The notes beneath the pieces are model-generated. The model was not told where the DNA came from. It made no database searches and was given only the letters and a program-made list of their open reading frames with translations. Shown here piece after piece: positions 1 through 5,367 of a stretch of DNA of 6,584 nt. The stretch's first letter is position 1. Every line of letters begins with the position of its first letter. Both the position numbers and the translations under genes were made by a program. Origin of the DNA: Alphaproteobacteria bacterium (GTDB taxonomy: Bacteria; Pseudomonadota; Alphaproteobacteria; Micropepsales; Micropepsaceae); assembly GCA_028869725.1 (NCBI GenBank), contig JAGWRJ010000943.1, positions 1-6,584 on the forward strand. Reading direction: 5' to 3'.

Positions 1-13
1 CGCGAAAGACGAC

Positions 14-781
14 ATGCGGCTTCACGGCAAAGTAGCGCTGATTTCCGGCGGCGCGAGCGGCATAGGCGCGGCGACAGCGAAAAAATTCGTCGCCGAGGGG
101 GCCAAGGTCGCAATTGGCGACCTGCAGGCAGAAAAGGGCCGTGCCCTTGCCGAGCAGCTCGGCGCCAATGCGCTCTTCACTACCCTCGACGTCACCTCAG
201 CCGAAAGCTGGGGTGTTGCGGTTCGTCGGGCGCAGGATCACTTCGGAGCGTTGACCACGTTCATCAATTCGGCCGGAATTTCGGTGCCGGCCAATATCGA
301 GCAGGAGACGCTGGATGGTTTCAGCCGAACCCTCGACATCAACCTTAAGGGCACGTTCCTGGGCTGCCAGCATGGCGTGGCAGCCCTCAAAGCCGGCAAG
401 GGTGGGGCAATCGTCAATCTGGGCTCGACGCTGGGCGTACGCGCTGGCGCCATATTTCCAGCCTATGCCGCCTCCAAAGGCGGCGTGCGGCTGCTGACCC
501 GGGCGGTCGCACTGCACTGCGCCGAGCAGAACTACGACATCCGCGTGAACGCGGTGCTACCAGGGGCAATCCACACCGAAATGGTGGAAGGCTATATCGC
601 CGCCGGCGTTGCGGCTGGGGGCACGCGCGAACAGGTGGTCGAGGGTTTTGCCTCGGTACACCCGATGAAGCGCCTGGGCCAGCCTCACGAACCGGCCGAT
701 GCCATCGCCTGGCTTGCATCCGACGAGGCTGGCTTTGTCACGGGAATCGATCTGCCGGTCGACGGCGGTTACCTGGCCTGA
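14..781 (+). CDS. SDR-family NAD-dependent alcohol/hydroxysteroid-type dehydrogenase
   Basis: Classical short-chain dehydrogenase/reductase of 255 aa, the usual length, probably a cytosolic NAD-linked oxidoreductase acting on a secondary alcohol or ketone. Visible motifs: glycine-rich nucleotide loop GGASGIG at residues 12-18, Asp36 at the end of the second beta strand (predicts NAD rather than NADP), NSAG at 85-88, and the complete catalytic tetrad Asn110, Ser138, Tyr151 and Lys155, followed by LPG at 182-184. The start at 14 gives the family-typical N-terminus MRLHGKVALI; only 13 bases precede it in the window, so its ribosome binding site and promoter cannot be judged. The stop codon overlaps the Shine-Dalgarno of the P450 gene, so the two are clearly cotranscribed. 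By context it may oxidise a hydroxyl introduced by the P450 or the diol made by the epoxide hydrolase; that role is inference. The exact substrate is unknown. Confidence 0.93.
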   Translation: MRLHGKVALISGGASGIGAATAKKFVAEGAKVAIGDLQAEKGRALAEQLGANALFTTLDVTSAESWGVAVRRAQDHFGALTTFINSAGISVPANIEQETLDGFSRTLDINLKGTFLGCQHGVAALKAGKGGAIVNLGSTLGVRAGAIFPAYAASKGGVRLLTRAVALHCAEQNYDIRVNAVLPGAIHTEMVEGYIAAGVAAGGTREQVVEGFASVHPMKRLGQPHEPADAIAWLASDEAGFVTGIDLPVDGGYLA

Positions 782-786
782 AGGAG
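781..786 (+). promoter_or_regulatory. Strong Shine-Dalgarno of the P450 gene
   Basis: AAGGAG stands 6 nt before the ATG at 793 and shares its first base with the TGA stop of the preceding SDR gene. It fixes the P450 start and indicates close translational linkage of the two genes. Confidence 0.85.
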
Positions 787-792
787 ATTGCG

Positions 793-2070
793 ATGAGCGA
801 AGCCGCGACCACGACCAAAACACCGCCTCTGGAAGCAATCGATGCGTTCGACCCTGCACTTCTGCAGGATCCCTATCCGTATTTTGCCCGCCTGCGGGCG
901 GAAGCTCCGGTTTGGCGTGACCCAAAGACCGGAATTGTCTCGGTATCGACCTATGATCTCATCATGAAGGTCAATGCGCAGCCGCGGCTGTTCTCCAACG
1001 ACTTCAGCGCCCAGCTGCGGTCTGGGACCACAGGTGACATCGATCCGGACGAACTGGCAATTCTGGGTCAAGGGGTTCCGGTGGTGAGCACCATGCTGAC
1101 CGCTGATCCGCCCGTGCACACGCGCTATCGCAAACTGGTGATGAAGGCCTTCACCTATAAGCGTGTCGAGGGCATGGGCGACTATGTAGCCGGCGTCGTC
1201 CATAACCTGATTGACCGGTTCATCAAGGACAGGCGGTGCGAGTTCAAGAGCCAGTTTGCCAACCATCTGCCCATGACCGTGATTGCCGATGCCCTTGGGG
1301 TACCTCGTGCCGACATGGATCGTTTTCGCCTGTGGTCGGATGCTTTTGTAGTCCAGCTGGGGGGCGTATCGGACAAGGCCACGCGCCTTGACGCTGCCCA
1401 TCGCGTCATCGAATTCCAGCGCTACTTCATTGACAAGATCGAGGAAAAGCGGGCGCATCCGACGGATGACGTCATCTCTGACCTTGTTCATGCAGACCTC
1501 GCCGAAGAAGGCGATCCGCGCAAAATGGACTATCCCGAACTTATCTCCATTCTGCAGCAGCTGCTCGTAGCCGGGAACGAGACCACCGCCCATTCGCTGA
1601 CGGCCGGCCTTTATTTCCTGATCTCAAATCCGGAGCAGCTGCAGCGCCTGCGCGATGATCCGTCCCTCATGCCAAATTTCGTGGAAGAGACGCTTCGCTA
1701 TCTCACACCGACCAACAACATGTGGCGCCTGGCGACCGCCGACACGGAAATAGGCGGCATGCCCATTAAAAAAGGGGAACTCATTCTCCTGCGCTATGGG
1801 TCGGGCAATCGCGACACCAATCATTTTCCCGATGCTGACCGCTTTGATGTCGGCCGCGGTAATGCCAAGAGCCATCTGGCCTTCGGTGCAGGGATCCACA
1901 CCTGCATCGGCGCCCAGCTGGCGCGGAAGGAAATGAATACTGCCTTCCCGATTCTGCTGGAGCGCCTCCAGAATCTGCGGCTCGCCAAAGGAGCCGGACC
2001 CTTGCGGTACAATCCCAACATCCTGTTACGTGGCGTGCTCGAACTGCATATCGAATTCGACGGGGGTTGA
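793..2070 (+). CDS. Cytochrome P450 (soluble bacterial class I type)
   Basis: Heme-thiolate monooxygenase of 425 aa, typical of soluble bacterial P450s; no signal peptide or N-terminal membrane anchor is seen. Diagnostic motifs in order: HxxxR in the C-helix region (His109, Arg113), the I-helix oxygen-activation motif AGNETT at 260-265, the K-helix ExxR (Glu299, Arg302), and the heme loop FGAGIHTCIG at 364-373 with Cys371 as the axial iron ligand. All key residues are intact, so the enzyme should be active. It would hydroxylate or epoxidise a hydrophobic substrate using electrons from a ferredoxin and ferredoxin reductase; neither gene is in this window. It lies between an SDR and an LEH-type epoxide hydrolase, and its TGA overlaps the next gene's ATG. 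That neighbourhood makes epoxidation an attractive guess, but hydroxylation is equally possible from the sequence. The CYP family cannot be assigned without a search. Confidence 0.96.
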   Translation: MSEAATTTKTPPLEAIDAFDPALLQDPYPYFARLRAEAPVWRDPKTGIVSVSTYDLIMKVNAQPRLFSNDFSAQLRSGTTGDIDPDELAILGQGVPVVSTMLTADPPVHTRYRKLVMKAFTYKRVEGMGDYVAGVVHNLIDRFIKDRRCEFKSQFANHLPMTVIADALGVPRADMDRFRLWSDAFVVQLGGVSDKATRLDAAHRVIEFQRYFIDKIEEKRAHPTDDVISDLVHADLAEEGDPRKMDYPELISILQQLLVAGNETTAHSLTAGLYFLISNPEQLQRLRDDPSLMPNFVEETLRYLTPTNNMWRLATADTEIGGMPIKKGELILLRYGSGNRDTNHFPDADRFDVGRGNAKSHLAFGAGIHTCIGAQLARKEMNTAFPILLERLQNLRLAKGAGPLRYNPNILLRGVLELHIEFDGG

Positions 2071-2444
2071 TGATGGCAAATCGTGATCGGGTACTGGCGT
2101 TCATTGCAGCCTGGGAGCGCAAGGATGTGGATGCCATCATTGCGGCGATGACCTCCGATGCGGTTTATCACAACATTCCGATGCCGCCGGTGCAGGGGCA
2201 TGAGGCCATTCGGGCGCTGATTGCACAGTTTCTTACCCCCGCAGAAGCGGTGCGCTGGGCCGTTCATGCGATAGCCGAGACGGCGAACGGGACGGTTCTG
2301 ACCGAGCGCACCGACACGTTCCAAATGGCCGGCGGGAAGATCATCACCCTGCCCGTGATGGGAGCCTTTGAATTCCGGGACGGCAAGATCTCGGCGTGGC
2401 GCGATTACTTCGATCTCGCCCAGTTCCAGTCCCAGATGGCCTAG
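2070..2444 (+). CDS. Limonene-1,2-epoxide hydrolase family protein (SnoaL/NTF2-like fold)
   Basis: Small protein of 124 aa. Numbered from the ATG at 2070, it carries what look like all five active-site residues of Rhodococcus limonene-1,2-epoxide hydrolase: Tyr33 and Asn35 in VYHNIPMPP (LEH Tyr53, Asn55), Arg80 and Asp82 in TERTD (LEH Arg99, Asp101), and Asp112 in WRDYFD (LEH Asp132). In LEH these activate water and protonate the epoxide in one step, giving a vicinal diol. It is about 25 residues shorter than LEH, mostly at the N-terminus. The alignment is from memory. Three in-frame starts sit together: TTG 2067, ATG 2070 and ATG 2073. The ATG at 2070 overlaps the P450 stop by 1 nt; the ATG at 2073 has better spacing (6 nt) to the G-run at 2062-2066. 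Either implies translational coupling with the P450. A generic SnoaL-like isomerase or cyclase is the alternative, less favoured because the LEH residues are complete. Confidence 0.88.
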   Translation: MMANRDRVLAFIAAWERKDVDAIIAAMTSDAVYHNIPMPPVQGHEAIRALIAQFLTPAEAVRWAVHAIAETANGTVLTERTDTFQMAGGKIITLPVMGAFEFRDGKISAWRDYFDLAQFQSQMA

Positions 2445-3193
2445 CGTCCCGCGGATTCCTTGGCCCAGGCAAGGCCGCGGCGTAGCAGATCGTAGAACAC
2501 CGGAAGATCCCAGGCGCAGCGCTCTACCGCGGGATAGAAGTCCATAAGCGGCTGCATGTCGTAGTGACCGCGGCAATGACCCAGCGTCAGGTAGAGGACG
2601 GTCCCCCTGCCCAATGGATGCAGGTAGAACACCGGATGGCGTGCCCGCTCCCATCTGTCGTCGACAAAGCCGGTGGCCTCCCCTTCGAACTGCGTATCCA
2701 GAAGAACGTGCAGCTTGCCGTAGGTCTCGACGAGATAAAGCTCATCATTGGTCTCGAACGGCGCAATGCCGGTCGTGAGAGGGTGAGATGGATCGGCGAC
2801 CTCTACCCGATAGGGCTTGATGGGCGGGTGGGCAATAAACATGCTGCCCAGGGTCTGCATGAAGTGTGGTGCCCAACGCGGCGAATCAACCTTGCCGTTC
2901 TCCAAAAAGCGCAGGATGGAATTGGTTCCATGCAGGGCATACCAGCGCCCCCCAGCTTCCACCCAGCGCCGCAGTGCCTCCTGTTCCTCGAGACTTGGAA
3001 CAACGTCACAGGTATAGGTAACTAGAAAATCGCTGTCGCAGATTGCCGTGATGTTGGAATAATCCTCGAATACACGCACGCGGACGCGCGGATCTTCCGC
3101 CAGCAGCTTCAGAAGTTCGAGGCGGGCAAAATCAATGTCGTGATATTTGCCCCCGGCGACGAGCGCACAGCGGATCTTCGTCTTAGCATCCAT
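2441..3193 (-). CDS. ThuA-like domain protein (class I glutamine amidotransferase-like fold)
   Basis: A 250-aa protein with no signal peptide, made up almost entirely of a ThuA-like domain. Visible features: an N-terminal beta strand followed by a glycine turn (CALVAGGKYHDI, residues 9-20), DFLVTYTCDVVPSLEEQEAL at 55-74, GGRWYALHGT at 81-90, and the C-terminal HPVFYLHPLGRGTVLYLTLGH at about 186-206, the pattern in which ThuA-like proteins end their core. There is no nucleophilic Cys at the ALHG turn, so it should not be an active amidotransferase. The family was named for trehalose utilisation in rhizobia, but many members have no assigned function, and no sugar gene is nearby. It starts 10 nt after the upstream SDR, with GAGGG before the ATG, so the two form an operon. 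Its stop shares the CTAG with the converging epoxide hydrolase gene. Its reaction here is unknown. Confidence 0.85.
   Translation of the reverse strand: MDAKTKIRCALVAGGKYHDIDFARLELLKLLAEDPRVRVRVFEDYSNITAICDSDFLVTYTCDVVPSLEEQEALRRWVEAGGRWYALHGTNSILRFLENGKVDSPRWAPHFMQTLGSMFIAHPPIKPYRVEVADPSHPLTTGIAPFETNDELYLVETYGKLHVLLDTQFEGEATGFVDDRWERARHPVFYLHPLGRGTVLYLTLGHCRGHYDMQPLMDFYPAVERCAWDLPVFYDLLRRGLAWAKESAGR
2449..2480 (+). other. Hairpin just past the P450 operon, possible transcript 3' end
   Basis: CCGCGG (2449-2454), three bases ATT, CCTTG (2458-2462), a 7-nt loop, then CAAGG (2470-2474) and CCGCGG (2475-2480). The arms can form an 11-bp GC-rich stem with one 3-nt bulge, beginning 4 nt after the stop codon of the epoxide hydrolase gene. 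No T-run follows on the + strand, so it is not a standard intrinsic terminator; it could stabilise a processed 3' end or assist Rho-dependent ending. It lies inside the 3' end of the oppositely oriented ThuA-like gene, so coding constraint could also explain it. Confidence 0.35.
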
Positions 3194-3203
3194 GACCGCG
3201 CCC

Positions 3204-3965
3204 TCAATACTGCACGCGCTTGGTGAACCCGCCGTCGATCACGATGTTGGTGCCCGTCATGAAGCGGCATGCTGGCGAGGCGGCAAAGGCAATAGCCCGC
3301 GCGACCTCCTCGGCATTGCCAAGCCGTCCCATGGGAATGGCGGCAACGGTCGAATCATAAATGGGGCGCATATGGGTCTTCACCATGTCCCATGCTCCCC
3401 CGTCGACATAGATGGGCCCTGGCGACACAGTGTTGACGCGAATGCCTTTGGGTGCGAGCGCCTGCGACATGGCATGCGCATGATTGATCACAGCCGCCTT
3501 CATTGCGTTGTAGGCCTGGGGACCCAAAAACTCTTCGAGTGCCGCGGTCGTCGAGATCGCGACGATGGCACCGTTTTTGGATTTCTCCAGGAACGGAAGT
3601 GCTGCCTGTATGCCGCGCCAGGTGGCAAGAAGATCAAGATTGAACACGGCCTTCCAGGTGTCCTCGGACGCCGGTCCGCCGCCCGCCGAGGCGAAGGAGA
3701 TAAAGATGTCACAGCCGCCCAGCCCTTCAGCCGCGCGCTTGACCCAGGCGCTGTAAGACGGTCCGTCGGCCATATCCACGCTCTCGCCAATGACCTTGAC
3801 CCCTTTGGACTTCAGCGCGCTCACCGCGGCATCAACGCCCTCCTTGCCGCGGGCACAAATGGCGAGGTCACAGCCCTCCGCCGCCAGGACCTCTGCCGTA
3901 GCCCGGCCGATACCCTTGCTCGCTCCGGCCAGAACCGCCTTGAGCCCTTTAAGTCCGAGATCCAT
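3204..3965 (-). CDS. SDR-family oxidoreductase, NADP-type, with atypical active-site residues
   Basis: Short-chain dehydrogenase/reductase of 253 aa. Seen: nucleotide loop GASKGIG at 14-20, Arg39 after the second beta strand (CAR, typical of NADP-preferring members), Asp64, and YNAMK with Tyr152 and Lys156. SPG at 181-183 and the C-terminal IDGG are also standard. Two catalytic positions differ from the classical tetrad: Asp111 occupies the place of the conserved Asn when aligned on WKAVFNLD, and Thr139 lies 13 residues before Tyr152, where Ser is usual, with Ser138 next to it. The ATG at 3965 was chosen because AGGGAGG lies 8 nt upstream and the protein then begins in the normal family way; reading could extend upstream to 4058, but that would add 31 unrelated residues and run through the promoter. 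It is first in a two-gene operon with the ThuA-like gene and divergent from the acyl-CoA dehydrogenase. The substrate is unknown. Confidence 0.92.
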   Translation of the reverse strand: MDLGLKGLKAVLAGASKGIGRATAEVLAAEGCDLAICARGKEGVDAAVSALKSKGVKVIGESVDMADGPSYSAWVKRAAEGLGGCDIFISFASAGGGPASEDTWKAVFNLDLLATWRGIQAALPFLEKSKNGAIVAISTTAALEEFLGPQAYNAMKAAVINHAHAMSQALAPKGIRVNTVSPGPIYVDGGAWDMVKTHMRPIYDSTVAAIPMGRLGNAEEVARAIAFAASPACRFMTGTNIVIDGGFTKRVQY

Positions 3966-3973
3966 CTGCCACG

Positions 3974-3980
3974 CCTCCCT
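3974..3980 (-). promoter_or_regulatory. Shine-Dalgarno that fixes the SDR start at 3965
   Basis: AGGGAGG read on the - strand, 8 nt before the ATG at 3965. It supports this start over the in-frame ATG at 4058. Confidence 0.8.
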
Positions 3981-4019
3981 CGCTAAATTAGACAGGATAG
4001 ATTGTTTTTTTATGAGGCG

Positions 4020-4047
4020 ATTATACTGTGCGTGCGAGAGCCGTCTA
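4020..4047 (-). promoter_or_regulatory. Candidate sigma70-type promoter for the SDR/ThuA operon
   Basis: On the - strand, TATAAT (4025-4020) is a perfect -10 hexamer, with TAGACG (4047-4042) 16 nt upstream as a weaker -35 (4 of 6 to TTGACA). Transcription would start near 4013 and leave a leader of about 48 nt. The -10 lies inside the left arm of the inverted repeat at 4017-4069. Alphaproteobacterial promoters are often far from the E. coli consensus, so this is tentative. Confidence 0.5.
4022..4027 (+). promoter_or_regulatory. Candidate -10 element for the acyl-CoA dehydrogenase gene
   Basis: TATACT matches the -10 consensus at 5 of 6 positions and overlaps the - strand TATAAT. No convincing -35 lies 16-18 nt upstream; TTGTTT at 4002-4007 is only 14 nt away. 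If used, the start would be near 4034 with a leader of about 55 nt. A weak -35 would suit an activated or derepressed promoter. Confidence 0.35.
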
Positions 4048-4088
4048 CCGCTCCGCACAGATAAATCGCGCGAATTCGGGAGAACTGA

Positions 4089-5294
4089 ATGGATTTGGCA
4101 CTGGCACCGGCAGACCTGGCCTTTCGCGATGAGGTCCGCGCCTTCCTGTCACGCAGCTTTACCCCGCAGTTGCGTGCCGCAACGCGGCGCCAGTCGGGAG
4201 TGTTCGCCGAGAAGGAATTGAATCAGCGCTGGCAGCGGATCCTCTTCGAGCGCGGCTGGGTGGCGCCATCATGGCCGGTGGAATATGGCGGGACCGGCTG
4301 GTCGGTGGTCCAGCGCTATATCTTCGATACCGAATGCGCAGAAGCCGGGACGCCTGCCCTGCCCGCGATGGGACTGCAGATGTGCGGTCCGGTTTTGATG
4401 CGCTTCGGCACGCCAGAGCAGAAGGCATTCTTTTTGCCTCGGATCCTGTCTGGCGAACACTATTGGTGTCAGGGCTATTCCGAACCCGGGTCAGGCTCCG
4501 ACCTGGCCAGTCTGCAATGCCGCGCGGTGCGCGACGGCGACGACTATGTCATCACCGGTACCAAGATCTGGACGACGCATGCCCAGTTTGCAAACTGGAT
4601 GTTTGCCCTGGTCCGAACGCGCAGCGAAGGCAAGCCGCAGGCCGGCATCACGTTTCTGGTGCTGCCGATGGAGTCACCCGGCCTCAGCATTCGTCCCATC
4701 ATCACGCTGGCTGGGGAACATGAAGTGAACCAGGTATTCTTCGATTCCGTACGGGTGCCCGTGGCCAACCGGATCGGCGAGGAGAATGACGGCTGGACGG
4801 TTGCCAAATACCTGCTCGAATTCGAGCGTGGCCACGCCTTCGCTGCGCGCATCCGCGCGGCGCTGCGGCAGGTGAAAATGTTGGCAGCAGCAGAAGCCAG
4901 CGGCAGTGGTGTTCCCCTGGCCGAGGATGACGACTTTCGCCGCAGATTGGCCGAAGCGGAAATCGCTGCGGATGCTGTAGATTTTACGGAACGCCGAATC
5001 ATCTCCCAGCTGGCCGCCGGCGGCAGCACGGGCGATGCAGCCGCATCGATGCTCAAGCTCAAGGGAACCGAAACCCTGCAAACCGTCACCGAGCTGGCAC
5101 TGGAGGCCATCGCCTATTATGCCGCGCCTGACCAGCGGCAGGCTCTAGGGCTGGGCGCCAATGTTCCCGAAATCGGCCCTGAGCACGCCATCACGGTCTC
5201 GGCGCGCTATCTCAATACGCGGGCTGCGACCATTTACGGCGGCTCGAGCGAGGTCCAGCGTAATATTCTCGCTCGCCTTGCTCTTGGCCTTTAG
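4089..5294 (+). CDS. Acyl-CoA dehydrogenase family protein (FAD-dependent)
   Basis: A flavoprotein of 401 aa, normal length for the family, expected to introduce a C2-C3 double bond into an acyl-CoA thioester in the cytosol and pass electrons to electron-transfer flavoprotein. Seen: an N-terminal helical domain, the beta-domain FAD/substrate region around CQGYSEPGSGSDLAS (127-141) and ITGTKIWTTHAQ (155-166), and the C-terminal YGGSSEVQRNILAR (383-396). The classical medium-chain catalytic Glu in Y-E-G-T is Gly384 here. Glu246 in LEFERGHAF lies in helix G where isovaleryl-CoA dehydrogenase carries its base (Glu254), so it is the probable replacement. This arrangement is common in enzymes for branched, cyclic or steroid side-chain acyl-CoAs. 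The ATG at 4089 has GGAG 6 nt upstream. It is divergent from the SDR and followed by the TetR gene. The substrate is not assignable; a partner subunit is not visible here. Confidence 0.95.
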   Translation: MDLALAPADLAFRDEVRAFLSRSFTPQLRAATRRQSGVFAEKELNQRWQRILFERGWVAPSWPVEYGGTGWSVVQRYIFDTECAEAGTPALPAMGLQMCGPVLMRFGTPEQKAFFLPRILSGEHYWCQGYSEPGSGSDLASLQCRAVRDGDDYVITGTKIWTTHAQFANWMFALVRTRSEGKPQAGITFLVLPMESPGLSIRPIITLAGEHEVNQVFFDSVRVPVANRIGEENDGWTVAKYLLEFERGHAFAARIRAALRQVKMLAAAEASGSGVPLAEDDDFRRRLAEAEIAADAVDFTERRIISQLAAGGSTGDAAASMLKLKGTETLQTVTELALEAIAYYAAPDQRQALGLGANVPEIGPEHAITVSARYLNTRAATIYGGSSEVQRNILARLALGL

Positions 5295-5311
5295 AGTGGA
5301 TCAAGGCAAAA

Positions 5312-5336
5312 GACAGTCTGTCCGGTTTCAAACCGG
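5312..5336. promoter_or_regulatory. Two abutting palindromes, probable TetR operator
   Basis: GACAG-T-CTGTC (5312-5322) is followed directly by CCGGTTT-C-AAACCGG (5322-5336); both are perfect with a 1-nt centre, and they share base 5322. They sit in the 73-nt gap between the acyl-CoA dehydrogenase stop and the TetR start, 31 nt before the ATG at 5368. A palindrome with a 1-nt centre suits a dimeric repressor better than an RNA hairpin, and no T-run follows, so a terminator is unlikely. Autoregulation by the downstream TetR protein is the natural inference. Confidence 0.6.
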
Positions 5337-5367
5337 CCCGAACAGGCAATGGGGAAGTGGGGCAGTA

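Larger units (their letters stand above)
4017..4069. repeat. 16-nt imperfect inverted repeat in the divergent promoter region (candidate operator)
   Basis: The left arm is 4017-4032 (GCGATTATACTGTGCG) and the right arm 4054-4069 (CGCACAGATAAATCGC). The reverse complement of the right arm matches the left at 13 of 16 positions; the three differences are consecutive in the middle (ATA against TAT). Arm centres are 37 bp apart. The left arm covers both proposed -10 elements. The transcript proposed for the + strand would begin after the left arm, so a DNA-level operator is likelier than an RNA hairpin. The binding protein may be the TetR regulator at 5368-6033, but no shared motif with its own upstream palindromes was found. 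Confidence 0.55.

Noticed and set aside
769..1593. Long open frame on the - strand opposite the P450
   Set aside because: It is antisense to strongly conserved P450 motifs and has no recognisable domain; such frames are common in high-GC DNA.
2070..2444. LEH-like protein considered as a polyketide cyclase of the SnoaL type
   Set aside because: The full set of LEH active-site residues (Tyr33, Asn35, Arg80, Asp82, Asp112) is present and there are no polyketide genes nearby.
1821..2654. Long - strand open frame spanning the P450 end, the LEH-like gene and the ThuA-like gene end
   Set aside because: It crosses three well-supported genes and resembles no family; a codon-bias shadow.
3147..3986. 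Long + strand open frame opposite the divergent SDR
   Set aside because: It is antisense to clear SDR motifs and has no recognisable domain.
3990..3995. AGACAG shared between the divergent promoter region and 5311-5316, considered as a common regulator half-site
   Set aside because: Six bases is too short, and at 3990 there is no matching CTGT on the other side.
3966..4058. In-frame 31-residue N-terminal extension of the divergent SDR starting at 4058 on the - strand
   Set aside because: The extra residues do not resemble the family, the region carries a perfect TATAAT and the inverted repeat, and AGGGAGG at 3974-3980 supports the start at 3965.
4071..4078. Short palindrome CGAATTCG before the acyl-CoA dehydrogenase ribosome binding site
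   Set aside because: Eight bases is within chance, and it overlaps no promoter element.
4544..5110. Ser/Ala-rich - strand open frame opposite the acyl-CoA dehydrogenase
   Set aside because: Its composition is typical of the antisense of a high-GC coding frame; no domain is visible.
5322..5336. Palindrome considered as an intrinsic terminator of the acyl-CoA dehydrogenase gene
   Set aside because: The 1-nt centre makes a poor RNA loop and no T-run follows on either strand; an operator fits better.
5161..5367. In-frame N-terminal extension of the TetR regulator
   Set aside because: It overlaps the acyl-CoA dehydrogenase in another frame, looks like low-complexity shadow translation and runs through the palindromes; the ATG at 5368 gives a normal TetR protein.
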